Shown here: positions 1 through 10,220 of the stretch, piece after piece
Layout: every line of letters begins with the position of its first letter
Position numbering within the stretch: position 1 is the first letter of the stretch
Assembly: GCF_000975155.1 (NCBI RefSeq)
Contig: NZ_BBRG01000002.1
Span: 1 to 64,000 of the forward strand
Origin: Demequina globuliformis
GTDB lineage: Bacteria > Actinomycetota > Actinomycetes > Actinomycetales > Demequinaceae
Direction: 5' to 3'
DNA length: 64,000 nucleotides
Translations under genes and position numbers: made by a program
Notes under the pieces: generated by a model
The model's input: only the letters and a program-made list of their open reading frames with translations
What the model was told of the DNA's origin: nothing
Database searches by the model: none

Positions 1-3
1 GGC

Positions 4-33
4 AAGGGCCGCCCCATCTGGGGCGGCCCTTTG
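4..33 (+). terminator. Rho-independent terminator of an upstream gene
   Basis: A 12-bp perfect stem (4-15 with 20-31) closes on the loop ATCT and is followed by a short T-containing stretch. It lies before the first gene and probably ends a gene outside the window; in mycobacteria tyrS lies in this region, but that is inference. Confidence 0.75.
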
Positions 34-103
34 CATTTCCCTGGCACGATGGGACGGTAGCGGCGCAATCCGCCAGCGCCGTCCCGCAAGGAGCTGAACA
101 ATC

Positions 104-1783
104 ATGGCCGAATCCGGCACCCACGAGGAATCCTCGGAAAACCCACGCGAACGGCGCGATGGTTCGCGACGCCCAAGCGATCGTCCGCGCCAGGGTGGTT
201 CGCCACGGCAGTACTCGTCGCGCGACGGCGGTCAGCGTGGGCGTTCCTATGACGACAGGCCAGGGCGCCAGTCGTCCTCGCAGTCTGCAGGATCACGTTC
301 GGGGGCGCCACGCGGAAGCGGGTCCGGGGCAGAGTCTCGATACTCCGGCGAGCGCCGCGGAAGGGGCCGGCCCTATGGTGCTCGGGACGACAATGAGCGT
401 GCGGGGAGCAACAGGGACGGTCGTGGTGACGGCCCTCGTTCGCGTTCCTTCGAGGGCGGGGATCGGGAGCGCACTTCTCGCGACGGTGGTTCACGTGGCT
501 ACGATCGCGGCCCGTCTCGTGGAGCCACGTCACGTCCAGGCGCTGCCGGTTCTGGCGGTTCTCGTGATGGCGGTCGTTCGTACGGTGGTCGTGATGGCGG
601 TTCTCGTGATGGCGGTCGTTCGTACGGTGGTCGTGATGGCGGTTCTCGTGATGGCGGTCGTTCGTACGGTGGTCGTGATGGCGGTTCTCGTGATGGCGGC
701 CGTTCCTACGGCGGCAGAGACGGTGGTGCGCGCACAAGCTCCCGGGAGAGCGGCTCGGACACCCGTGGTCGTTCCTATGGAGCGCGGGACGGGGGCCGCG
801 GTCGGGACGACCGGGGCTCTCAGTACTCGGGAGGGGGCCGTAGCGGTGGCCCAGGCCGGTGGGATAGCCGCGACGGCCGGCGCGACGGTGATCGCCGCGG
901 CCAGTCAGGCCCGGCTTATGGTCGCGACCAGGTTCGCCGGGACGACCGACGTTCGGAGCGTGAGGACGGCTCGCGGCGTGGCGACCGTACGACGGTGCGT
1001 CCCGTTACCGAGGTGCCGGAGATTCCCGAGGAGATTTCGATCGGTCAACTCGATCGCACGGTTCGGGCTCGTCTGCGCACCTTGAGCAAGGACAACGCTG
1101 AAGACGTTGGCCGGCACCTGGTGATGGCGGGGCTGGTGCTCGAGGTCGACCCAGAACTCGCATATAAGCACGCCCAGGTGGCCGTCTCGCGTGCGGGTCG
1201 TGTCGACGTGGTCCGTGAAGCCGGCGCCGTTGCGGCCTATGCGACGGGTCGCTACGCGGAGGCGCTGCGTGAGTTCCGTACGGTGCGCCGACTCAACGGC
1301 TCCCATGAGCACCTGGCCCTCATGGCGGATTGCGAGCGCGGACTTGGTCGGCCGGAGCGTGCGATTGATCTCGCACGCGAGGCGGACTCAGCGGGCCTCG
1401 ATCCACGTCAGCGTGCCGAGCTCGACATCGTCGTGGCCGGCGCGCGCATGGACCTAGGCGAGCACGAAGCCGCCTACGTTGCGCTCGGACGTATCAATGC
1501 ACCCGACGAGGACACGCAGTTCCAGGTGGACGCGGCTCGCGCGACGGTGCTGCGCGCCATGGGACGCGAGGCTGAAGCCGAGAAGATCGAGGCGACGCTT
1601 CCCGTGCCTGCGGACGTTGAGGACCCGTGGGCGGACGACATCACCTTGTACGACACTGCAGAACTGCCAGATCCGGATCTCGACGCAGACACCGTTGACG
1701 ACGGTGACGAGCCCGCGGCAACGGGCGGCGACGACGGTGACGAGCCCGCGGCAACGGGCGGCGACGACGACAAGGACCGTTAA
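104..1783 (+). CDS. Arg/Gly/Asp-rich disordered protein with C-terminal TPR-like helical domain
   Basis: 559 residues, ATG preceded by AAGGAG at 88-93. Residues 1 to about 300 are low-complexity and rich in Arg, Gly, Ser and Asp, with four copies of a 14-residue unit (SRDGG..SYGGRDGG type) at about 151-206. Residues 310-510 are a helical, TPR-like region with repeated Ala/Leu pairs and patterns such as YAEALREF. The tail is acidic and carries an 11-residue duplication at 532-553. The gene occupies the position of mycobacterial Rv1691 (TPR protein) before the HAD phosphatase, and its stop overlaps the next start (TAATG). The Arg/Gly-rich half resembles RNA-binding or condensate-forming tails; that role is inference. 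Function unknown. Confidence 0.85.
   Translation: MAESGTHEESSENPRERRDGSRRPSDRPRQGGSPRQYSSRDGGQRGRSYDDRPGRQSSSQSAGSRSGAPRGSGSGAESRYSGERRGRGRPYGARDDNERAGSNRDGRGDGPRSRSFEGGDRERTSRDGGSRGYDRGPSRGATSRPGAAGSGGSRDGGRSYGGRDGGSRDGGRSYGGRDGGSRDGGRSYGGRDGGSRDGGRSYGGRDGGARTSSRESGSDTRGRSYGARDGGRGRDDRGSQYSGGGRSGGPGRWDSRDGRRDGDRRGQSGPAYGRDQVRRDDRRSEREDGSRRGDRTTVRPVTEVPEIPEEISIGQLDRTVRARLRTLSKDNAEDVGRHLVMAGLVLEVDPELAYKHAQVAVSRAGRVDVVREAGAVAAYATGRYAEALREFRTVRRLNGSHEHLALMADCERGLGRPERAIDLAREADSAGLDPRQRAELDIVVAGARMDLGEHEAAYVALGRINAPDEDTQFQVDAARATVLRAMGREAEAEKIEATLPVPADVEDPWADDITLYDTAELPDPDLDADTVDDGDEPAATGGDDGDEPAATGGDDDKDR
554..721 (+). repeat. Four tandem 42-bp in-frame repeats
   Basis: The unit begins GGCGGTTCTCGTGATGGCGG and recurs at 554, 596, 638 and 680. 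The first three copies are virtually identical and the last diverges at its 3' end, as expected from recent slippage or unequal exchange. It encodes the 14-residue Gly/Arg/Asp/Ser/Tyr unit of the surrounding gene. Confidence 0.95.
1697..1762 (+). repeat. Perfect 33-bp direct duplication in the acidic tail
   Basis: Two adjacent 33-bp copies (1697-1729 and 1730-1762) encode DDGDEPAATGG twice near the end of the TPR-like protein. The in-frame period keeps the gene open. Confidence 0.95.
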
Positions 1784-2793
1784 TGCTTCTTGGCACCGCA
1801 CAGCCCCTGTACGAGGCTCATGACGCTGCGCTCGTCGACCTCGACGGAGTGGCGTATCGAGGCCCCCACGCCATCCCCAGCGCACCAGGCGCCATTCAGG
1901 CGGCCCGGGAGGCGGGCATGGCAATGGTCTTCGTGACCAACAACGCGAGCCGCGAACCCGGGACCGTGGCGGCGCATCTGTCAGACCTCGGCATGCCCAC
2001 GCGCGAGCATGAGGTCCTGACGGCTGCCCAGGCCGTGTCGTTGATGGTCAAGGACGCACTGCCCGCAGGCTCAGCAATCTATGTCGTGGGCGGTCAGGGT
2101 TTACGCACGGCGCTCACCCAGGTGGGCATGACGCTGGTCGACTCCGCCGCGGACAATCCCGTCGCCGTTGTACAAGGTTTCCACCCGGATGTGTCGTGGA
2201 AGGAACTCGCCGAGGCGTCCTATGCGATCCGCCAAGGCGCACAGTTCTTCGCGTCCAATATGGACCTCACGATTCCCAATGACCGGGGCGTCGCGCCCGG
2301 CAACGGGTCGCTTGTCAATGTGGTGATCACTGCCACAGGTGTGACCCCGCCGAGCGCAGGCAAGCCAGCGCCCGAGATGTTCACTCTTGCCGCGCGCCAG
2401 GCGGAGGCATCGCGGCCCATGGTCATTGGGGATCGCCTCGACACTGACCTCAAAGGCGGTCGCGCTGCGGGATTCCCCGGGCTGTTGGTGCTCACCGGCG
2501 TGAACGACGGTCGCGACGCCGTCCTCGCGCCGGCGGACCAGCGTCCGTCCTACATCGGCGCCGACATGCGGTGCCTGGCCCATGCTCACGAGGCGCCAGT
2601 CGGCGCTGACGGAGAGTGGACGTCGGGAGACGCTACCGCACGCGTGGTGAACGGCCGCCTTCAGGTCACCGGCCCGTGGGGCCTCGACAGAATCCGTGCC
2701 GCGTGCGCGGCCGCATGGGAGTTCGCCGATGCTGGAGGCGACCTCGAGGTTGAGTCCCTTCCTGACCTGGGCGTATCCTCGGACCATGACTGA
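1783..2793 (+). CDS. HAD superfamily IIA hydrolase (NagD/PGP-like phosphatase)
   Basis: 336 residues. The catalytic DxD motif is DLDGV (Asp19 and Asp21), motif II is VTNNAS, the GKPAPEMF segment supplies the conserved Lys and IGDRLDTDLKGG is motif IV; the long cap between motifs II and IV fits the IIA subclass of NagD and phosphoglycolate/4-nitrophenyl phosphatases. The substrate cannot be read from sequence; mycobacterial Rv1692 in the same position has been described as a glycerol-3-phosphate phosphatase. ATG shares one base with the upstream stop, so translation is likely coupled. Cytoplasmic. Confidence 0.9.
   Translation: MLLGTAQPLYEAHDAALVDLDGVAYRGPHAIPSAPGAIQAAREAGMAMVFVTNNASREPGTVAAHLSDLGMPTREHEVLTAAQAVSLMVKDALPAGSAIYVVGGQGLRTALTQVGMTLVDSAADNPVAVVQGFHPDVSWKELAEASYAIRQGAQFFASNMDLTIPNDRGVAPGNGSLVNVVITATGVTPPSAGKPAPEMFTLAARQAEASRPMVIGDRLDTDLKGGRAAGFPGLLVLTGVNDGRDAVLAPADQRPSYIGADMRCLAHAHEAPVGADGEWTSGDATARVVNGRLQVTGPWGLDRIRAACAAAWEFADAGGDLEVESLPDLGVSSDHD
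2774..2779 (+). promoter_or_regulatory. Putative -10 box (TATCCT) for a leaderless internal transcript
   Basis: TATCCT inside the 3' end of the HAD gene is followed by 6 bases and then the ATG at 2786, the leaderless arrangement seen at many genes of this window. No -35 element recognised. Confidence 0.4.
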
Positions 2794-2956
2794 GTTCTCC
2801 GAGCAGCGCGAACCGCTGGGCACCGTCCAGTACCCGGCCGAGGTCCGCGAGGCGTTGCGTGCCGTGACCGAACTGCCCTCGGACCTCCACGAGCAGGCGG
2901 ACTTCTTCGACAAGATTCAGTCGTCGTTGTCCAACCGCCTGCGCGAAGAGCAGTAG
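2786..2956 (+). CDS. Small conserved hypothetical protein (Rv1693-like position)
   Basis: 56 residues starting MTEFSEQREPLG; the start lies 8 bp inside the HAD gene in another frame. The upstream in-frame ATG at 2696 would lie deep in the HAD gene and is less likely. The protein is soluble, mixed-charge and ends in a helical stretch (LHEQADFFDKIQSSLSNRL). A protein of similar size (Rv1693) sits at the same place, between the HAD phosphatase and tlyA, in mycobacteria. Function unknown. Confidence 0.75.
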   Translation: MTEFSEQREPLGTVQYPAEVREALRAVTELPSDLHEQADFFDKIQSSLSNRLREEQ

Positions 2957-2966
2957 CGCGGCCCGC

Positions 2967-3791
2967 GTGCGGCTCGACCGCGCGCTTCACGTGCGTGGAC
3001 TCGCACGTTCGCGTTCACACGCCCAGCAACTGATTGTGGCGGGCGCTGTGAGCGTTCAGGGGCACACCCAGGTGAAAGCGTCGTTCGACGTTGACGACGC
3101 GGACGTCATCGAGGTCGCCGCCCAGTCGCACTACGTGTCGCGCGCAGCGCACAAACTGCTGGGTGCCCTCGACGCCTGTGAGCCGCTCGGGCTCCAGGTG
3201 ACCGGCGCATCGGCCCTCGATGCCGGCGCGTCTACCGGCGGATTCACTCAAGTCCTCCTTGAACGAGGAGTCGCACACGTGTGGGCCGTCGACGTTGGCC
3301 ACGGCCAACTCGATCCCTCGCTTCGCGCTGACTCGCGGGTGTCGTTGCGCGAAGGTGTCAATATCCGCGACCTCACCGCGCACTCAGAGGGTGCGGGGGT
3401 GGACCTCGTGGTTGCGGACCTCTCGTTTATCTCGCTCACGCACGTGATCGCCCCACTGGTCGCCTACGCGGGACCCACTGCCGATCTCGTTGTCATGGTC
3501 AAGCCACAGTTCGAGGTGGGGCGGGGCCACCTGTCGGGCCGAGGTGTGGTGACGGACCCGCGTTTGCGGACCCGTGCGGTGAGCACCGTCGCGCGCCACA
3601 TGCGCGAGGCGGGATTGTCGATTCATCACGTCGAACGCAGCCCGCTGCCTGGTCCACAGGGCAATGTCGAGTTCTTCGTGTGGGCGTCGCAAGCATGGCA
3701 GGCTAGGGGCCAGGACGCCGGGAATCGCCCCGTCTTGGACGAAGCCGCGCTGAGCGCGCAGATCACGCAGGAGGTGAAGAAGGACTCATGA
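2967..3791 (+). CDS. tlyA: TlyA family 16S/23S rRNA 2'-O-methyltransferase
   Basis: 274 residues with a GTG start (VRLDRALHVRG). Residues 1-60 form an S4 RNA-binding domain (GLARSRSHAQQLI). The FtsJ-like SAM-binding motif is LDAGASTGGFTQVLLERG, followed by VVADLSFISL and VKPQFEVGRG, the hallmark segments of TlyA. The family methylates 2'-OH groups of cytidines in 16S and 23S rRNA and its loss confers capreomycin resistance in mycobacteria. The end overlaps nadK by 4 bases (ATGA), so both are in one operon. Confidence 0.93.
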   Translation: MRLDRALHVRGLARSRSHAQQLIVAGAVSVQGHTQVKASFDVDDADVIEVAAQSHYVSRAAHKLLGALDACEPLGLQVTGASALDAGASTGGFTQVLLERGVAHVWAVDVGHGQLDPSLRADSRVSLREGVNIRDLTAHSEGAGVDLVVADLSFISLTHVIAPLVAYAGPTADLVVMVKPQFEVGRGHLSGRGVVTDPRLRTRAVSTVARHMREAGLSIHHVERSPLPGPQGNVEFFVWASQAWQARGQDAGNRPVLDEAALSAQITQEVKKDS

Positions 3792-4708
3792 CTAGGGCTG
3801 TACTGATCGTCTCGAATCCGCACCGTCCCGAGATCGTGGAGGCGGCGGCGGCGGTCGAGGCCGCTCTCATGTCGGAGAACATTGAGGTGCGGCACGACAT
3901 CGCTGACGGCGACGGCGTCGAGGCAGCCATTGTTCTCGGTGGCGACGGCACCATGCTCCATGCCGCCCACCTCACCCATGACAGCGGACTTCCCCTTCTG
4001 GGCGTCAACCTCGGCCGCGTGGGGTTCCTCGCCGAGCTCGAGCGGGACGACGTCGTCATCGCGGCGCAGCGGCTCGCGTCAGGCGACTACACCGTGGAAG
4101 AGCGCGGCACCCTGCACGTCTCCGTCCGCCGCGCTGACGGCACAGTCGAGGAGGGCTGGGCCCTCAACGAGGTGACATTGGAGCGCGCCGAACGACTGCG
4201 CACTCTCGAAGTCGCAGTGGCGGTCGACGGTTGCCCACTGTCGTCGTTTGGCTGCGACGGCATTGTGCTGTCCACCGCGACGGGTTCGACAGCGCACGCG
4301 TTCTCCGCTGGTGGCCCGGTCATGTGGCCCAACGTCGACGCGCTGCTCTTTGTGCCATTGGCGGCGCACGCGTTGTTTGCGCGACCGCTGGTCGTTGGCC
4401 CCGACTCGGCTTTCGCCATCGAGGTCGTCGCAAGCTCTGACGCGGCGGCGCAGGTCGTATTGGACGGTGCACGCGCCATCGATGCCGGCCGTGGCTGCGT
4501 GATCGAGGTGCGGCGCGGGTCCACGACGGTGAAACTGGCACGCATGTCCGATGCTCCGTTCACTCAGCGCCTTGTCGACAAGTTCTCGCTACCCACTCAG
4601 GGCTGGCGCGGAGAGCGCGCTCGCACGACCCCGATCGGCGTCGAGATCCCGGGCCACCACGCGCTCGACACCTCGGCACCCCTCGAGTCGCCCGACGAGG
4701 ACGGCTGA
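3788..4708 (+). CDS. nadK: NAD kinase
   Basis: 306 residues. The signature GGDGTMLHAAH, the NEVTLER segment and TGSTAHAFSAGGPVM match the polyphosphate/ATP-NAD kinase fold that phosphorylates NAD to NADP. Length is usual. It starts with ATG overlapping the tlyA stop and ends TGATG overlapping recN; the tlyA-nadK-recN order is the usual actinobacterial one. Confidence 0.95.
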   Translation: MTRAVLIVSNPHRPEIVEAAAAVEAALMSENIEVRHDIADGDGVEAAIVLGGDGTMLHAAHLTHDSGLPLLGVNLGRVGFLAELERDDVVIAAQRLASGDYTVEERGTLHVSVRRADGTVEEGWALNEVTLERAERLRTLEVAVAVDGCPLSSFGCDGIVLSTATGSTAHAFSAGGPVMWPNVDALLFVPLAAHALFARPLVVGPDSAFAIEVVASSDAAAQVVLDGARAIDAGRGCVIEVRRGSTTVKLARMSDAPFTQRLVDKFSLPTQGWRGERARTTPIGVEIPGHHALDTSAPLESPDEDG

Positions 4709-6399
4709 TGCTCCACGAGTTGTCCATTGCCGACCTGGGTGTGATCGAGTCCGCGCGCATTGACCTCGGTCCCGGCCTTACCTGTGTGACGGGTGAGACC
4801 GGTGCAGGCAAGACCATGGTGCTCACCGGCCTTGGCCTGATCCTCGGAGCGAAGAGCGCGCGCGCGACCGTGCGCGAGGGCGCCACGGAGGCGCTCGCCG
4901 AAGCGGTCATTGACATTCCTCGCGGATCTGAGTCAGCCCTGCGTCTCGACGACGCCGGTGTCATGGTCGAGGATGACGGCACCGTCGTGGTCGCGCGTAC
5001 CGTCGGAGCACAGACGCGTTCGCGCACCGTTGTGGGAGGGCGGACCGTCCCCCAAGCGCTACTGGGCGACTTGGCCTCCGAACTGGTCACCGTCCACGGC
5101 CAAAGCGATCAAGTGCGGCTGCGCTCTGCCGCGCGCCAACGCGACACCCTCGACGCCTACGCAGGCGCGGGTCATGCCCGGGTCCTCGCGGAGTACCACA
5201 ACGCGTGGAATGAATGGAAGCAGGCCCACGAGGCTCTGCGTACCATGCAGGAGGGCGCCGATGCCGAAAGGGCCGAGGTGGCGCGCCTACGTGACGACGT
5301 GGCCGCCATTGACGCCGTTGCGCCGATCGCAGGCGAGGACGCTGAACTCGAGGCGCAGGTGCGCGTGCTTGACAACGCTGAGGCCGTGCGGATGTCAGTC
5401 GCCCAGGCACACGAAGCACTCGCTGGCGACCAAGAGTTCACCGTCGCAACGGCGCTCGAGGTGGCACGTCATGCACTCGCCGACGCCGCTAAGCACGACG
5501 ACGCACTCGCCGCGCTCGAACAACGGGTGGCCGACTTTCTCTATGGGTCTGGCGACGTGGCCTCTGAGCTCACGAGTTATCTCGACCGCTTGGACGCCGA
5601 TCCCGCTCGCCTCAATGAGTTGCACCAGCGCAGGTCCGACCTCGCGACCCTGATGCGGCGCATCGGTGTACCTGACCTCGCTGGCGTGCTCGATTACGCC
5701 GACAAGGCACGCCCGCGCATTGCCGCAGATGACGACTGGGACCACACTTTGAGCGAGCGCCGCGATGTTGCCGAGCGCACGCGCGCGGCGCTGGAAGAAG
5801 CGGCCGCCAGAGTCCACGACTCGCGGGCGGATGCGGCTCAGGCCTTGGCCGCCGCAGTGGACGCCGAGCTCGCCGAACTTGCCATGCCAGACGCGTCGGT
5901 CAGGATCCACGTGGAGCGCACCGAGCCGGCCGTTCACGGGGCCGACACCGTCACCTTCACCCTCGCCTCCCACCCGGGTGCCCAACACCGGCCCATTGCG
6001 GAGGCAGCCTCAGGAGGCGAGCTCTCGCGCATCATGCTCGCGCTTGAAGTGTCGCTCGCTGCGAGCACAGCTGACGCCCCTCGCACCTTCGTCTTCGACG
6101 AGGTCGATGCCGGTGTCGGCGGGCGCGCTGCCGTTGCCGTGGGCAATCGGCTCGCGGCCCTCGCTCGCACCCACCAGGTCATCGTGGTGACTCACCTCGC
6201 TCAGGTAGCCGCGTTCGCTGACACGCACGTGGTGGTCGCCAAGGCGACCGACGGAGCCGTGACCCGAGCGCAGGTGGTCGCCGTCGACGGGCAAGAACGA
6301 GTCGAGGAAGTCGCGCGCCTGCTGTCCGGCCAAGAGGACTCGTCTGCAGCACTCGCCCACGCGCTTGAGCTGTTGGAGGCCTCCCGCGTGGCACGATGA
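4708..6399 (+). CDS. recN: DNA repair protein RecN
   Basis: 563 residues, SMC-like ATPase of double-strand break repair. Walker A is GETGAGKTMVLTGLGLILG near residue 35, the ABC signature is ASGGELSRIMLALEVS, and Walker B is FVFDEVDAGVGG, followed by the VTHLAQVAAFAD switch region. The middle (about 150-370) is Ala/Glu-rich and predicted coiled coil. Starts one base inside the nadK stop and ends four bases into steA. Confidence 0.96.
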   Translation: MLHELSIADLGVIESARIDLGPGLTCVTGETGAGKTMVLTGLGLILGAKSARATVREGATEALAEAVIDIPRGSESALRLDDAGVMVEDDGTVVVARTVGAQTRSRTVVGGRTVPQALLGDLASELVTVHGQSDQVRLRSAARQRDTLDAYAGAGHARVLAEYHNAWNEWKQAHEALRTMQEGADAERAEVARLRDDVAAIDAVAPIAGEDAELEAQVRVLDNAEAVRMSVAQAHEALAGDQEFTVATALEVARHALADAAKHDDALAALEQRVADFLYGSGDVASELTSYLDRLDADPARLNELHQRRSDLATLMRRIGVPDLAGVLDYADKARPRIAADDDWDHTLSERRDVAERTRAALEEAAARVHDSRADAAQALAAAVDAELAELAMPDASVRIHVERTEPAVHGADTVTFTLASHPGAQHRPIAEAASGGELSRIMLALEVSLAASTADAPRTFVFDEVDAGVGGRAAVAVGNRLAALARTHQVIVVTHLAQVAAFADTHVVVAKATDGAVTRAQVVAVDGQERVEEVARLLSGQEDSSAALAHALELLEASRVAR

Positions 6400-7559
6400 G
6401 CCATATGAGTCGTTCCTCTCGCAAGCGGGACGCGGACGACGGTCTAGTCACCGGCCCCGTGCGCATCGATCGCAGCCCCATGGTGCTCGCGCGTCGACTG
6501 CGCGCCGGCGACGTCGCGATCGTCGACGTGCTCGATCTAGATTCAGGATCCGCTGAGGTCCTTGCCGCGCAGCGTCCTGCCGCCGTCGTCAACGTCAGCC
6601 ATTCAATCTCGGGGCGCTACCCGGCGGGAGGCCCCCGCGTATTGCTCGAGGCGGGCATCCCCTTGGTGGATGCGGTGGGGCCTTCCGTGCTTGACCTCAA
6701 GGAGGGCACGAGCGCGCAAGTGCGCGGCAACGAGGTCGTTGTCGATGACACTGTTGTGGCATCAGGCACGGAACTCGACATCGATGCGATTACCGACGCC
6801 ATGCAGGGCGCGGCCGAAGGCATGCGCGTCCAGTTGCAAATGCTGACCGCGACGGCGATGGAACAGATCGCGCGCGAGGGCGATGTGCTGCTTGAGGCAC
6901 AAGGCCTGCCGAGCACCGGAGTCGATTTCACGGGCCGGCACGTGGTCATCGTGGCGCCCGGATTCCGCCACCGCGAGCAACTCAAAGAGATTGGGCGGTA
7001 CTTGCGTGACGTGCGGCCGCTCGTGATCGGCGTGGGCGCCGGAGCGGACGCCGCGCGCGACCTCGGGCCTGGCGCGAGCGTCATCGTCGGAGACATTGAG
7101 GCAATTCATGAAGAGTCGGTGAGGGCAGCACGGCACGTCGTGCTGCATGATCCGCATGGCACCGACGCCGGGCTCATCCGCGCTGAAGCGCTCGGCGTCG
7201 ATCATTCGACGGTCGACTCGACGCTGTCTGCCGCCGACCTCGCAATCCTCATGGCACACGCGGGCGGTGCGGAAGTGATCGTGACCGTTGGGGTGGAATC
7301 ACGGCTCATGGACTTCCTGGAGCGCACGCCCGCGGAGGCCGCCGGGACGCTACTGAGCCGCCTGCGCGCGGGTGGCCGGCTGGTGGATGCGACCACGTTG
7401 GCGCTTGTCTATAGGCATCGCTATGGCTCATGGACGCTCGCGGTGCTCATGATGAGCGCGCTCATTGCACTGGGCGCGGCGGTGTGGATCACGCCCGCCG
7501 GCCGGGCGTGGGTGCAGAGCGTGTGGGATGCCGTGACCGCGTGGATCGGGGGAGCATAG
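6396..7559 (+). CDS. steA: SteA-like envelope/cytokinesis protein
   Basis: 387 residues. The body matches the putative cytokinetic-ring protein SteA family (formerly DUF115/thiamin pyrophosphokinase-like): conserved segments RPAAVVNVSHSISGRYPAGGP and APGFRHREQLKEIGRYL. One membrane segment lies near the C-terminus (about 350-372, WTLAVLMMSALIALGAAVW). In corynebacteria SteA and SteB act together in cell envelope assembly and division; here steB follows directly with one shared base. ATG at 6396 overlaps the recN stop (ATGA); a second in-frame ATG at 6405 is possible. Confidence 0.85.
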   Translation: MSHMSRSSRKRDADDGLVTGPVRIDRSPMVLARRLRAGDVAIVDVLDLDSGSAEVLAAQRPAAVVNVSHSISGRYPAGGPRVLLEAGIPLVDAVGPSVLDLKEGTSAQVRGNEVVVDDTVVASGTELDIDAITDAMQGAAEGMRVQLQMLTATAMEQIAREGDVLLEAQGLPSTGVDFTGRHVVIVAPGFRHREQLKEIGRYLRDVRPLVIGVGAGADAARDLGPGASVIVGDIEAIHEESVRAARHVVLHDPHGTDAGLIRAEALGVDHSTVDSTLSAADLAILMAHAGGAEVIVTVGVESRLMDFLERTPAEAAGTLLSRLRAGGRLVDATTLALVYRHRYGSWTLAVLMMSALIALGAAVWITPAGRAWVQSVWDAVTAWIGGA

Positions 7560-8491
7560 TGATCGACTTTCGGTATCACCTCGTCTCGCTCACGGCCGTG
7601 TTCCTGGCCCTGGCAGTGGGCGTGGTCTTGGGCAGCGGGCCGATGCGCGACGCGCTCGTAGGGGACCAGGCTGCACAGATCGAGACTCTTGAAGGCAGCG
7701 TTGACTCGCTTGAGGGTGACCTTGAGCAACAGCAGGCAGAGGCTGTGGCGGGGGAGCAGTTCGCGGAGGAGTCCTCCGCGCGGCTGCTGGCGGGCTCGCT
7801 CGCCGACGTGGCTGTCGCGACCGTCGAGGTCGGTGAGCCACCCTCGGACGACGCCGAGGCCGTCCGACAGCGCCAGGTCCAGGCAGGGGCGACCGTTGCG
7901 GCGCAGGTGAGCATCGGGGCAGCGTGGACCGACCCCGGCCAGGTGGCATTCCGCAGCTCCCTTGCCTCGACGGTGGCATCCCAGGTCGTGGGGGTGACGG
8001 AGGACATGACGCCGACGACCGTGTTGGCCCATGCTCTTGCGCAGTCGATCTTGCCGGGCGCGGCCCCCGTGGGCGGCGACGCGGCCGACTTTGCGGCGGA
8101 GGCCGATGAGCGTGCAGGGGTGTTGTTTGACCTCCTCGCGGAGGCCGACCTCGTCAGCGGCTCTGTGGGAGCGCCGGCCCAGGCGGTCACGATGATCGCG
8201 GGCCCCGCTTCCGAAGACGACGGAGCCCAGTCCGCTGCATACGCAGAGATTGCCGGGGTACTCGGGCAATATGCCGACGGCATTGTCGCCGCCTCCGGGA
8301 CCTCGTCGACAGGAGACCTGGCCACGGCGATCGCCAATGATCCGCAGGCCAGTGGTGTGGTGAGCACGGTCTCAACCGGCACGGACTACTACGGCCAGAT
8401 CTCCACTGCCTTGGCGTTGGCAGAGAACATTGGTGGGGCAGTGGGACAGTACGGTCCTGGCGGTGGCCAGACGTATGTGCCGACTCCGTGA
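7559..8491 (+). CDS. steB: SteB/MctB family membrane protein (copper transporter domain)
   Basis: 310 residues from the GTG that overlaps the steA stop (TAGTG); an ORF opening upstream at 7430 lies inside steA and is not real. The N-terminus VIDFRYHLVSLTAVFLALAVG is the hallmark of the family and is a single membrane anchor, followed by a coiled coil (about 35-70) and an extracytoplasmic domain. The mycobacterial homologue has been described as the channel/copper protein MctB, the corynebacterial one as SteB; a direct role in copper export here is unproven. Confidence 0.85.
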   Translation: MIDFRYHLVSLTAVFLALAVGVVLGSGPMRDALVGDQAAQIETLEGSVDSLEGDLEQQQAEAVAGEQFAEESSARLLAGSLADVAVATVEVGEPPSDDAEAVRQRQVQAGATVAAQVSIGAAWTDPGQVAFRSSLASTVASQVVGVTEDMTPTTVLAHALAQSILPGAAPVGGDAADFAAEADERAGVLFDLLAEADLVSGSVGAPAQAVTMIAGPASEDDGAQSAAYAEIAGVLGQYADGIVAASGTSSTGDLATAIANDPQASGVVSTVSTGTDYYGQISTALALAENIGGAVGQYGPGGGQTYVPTP

Positions 8492-8502
8492 CGGGTTCGT
8501 GA

Positions 8503-10215
<1,713 letters not shown>

Positions 10216-10220
10216 CGTCC

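Noticed and set aside
554-721. Tandem 42-bp repeats as a possible CRISPR array
   Set aside because: Copies are directly adjacent with no spacers and are in frame in a protein gene.
102-737. Minus-strand reading frame with His-rich repeats (HHENRHHDHRT type)
   Set aside because: It is the exact antisense of the 42-bp repeats of the TPR-like gene, with no ribosome site; the repetition comes from the sense repeats.
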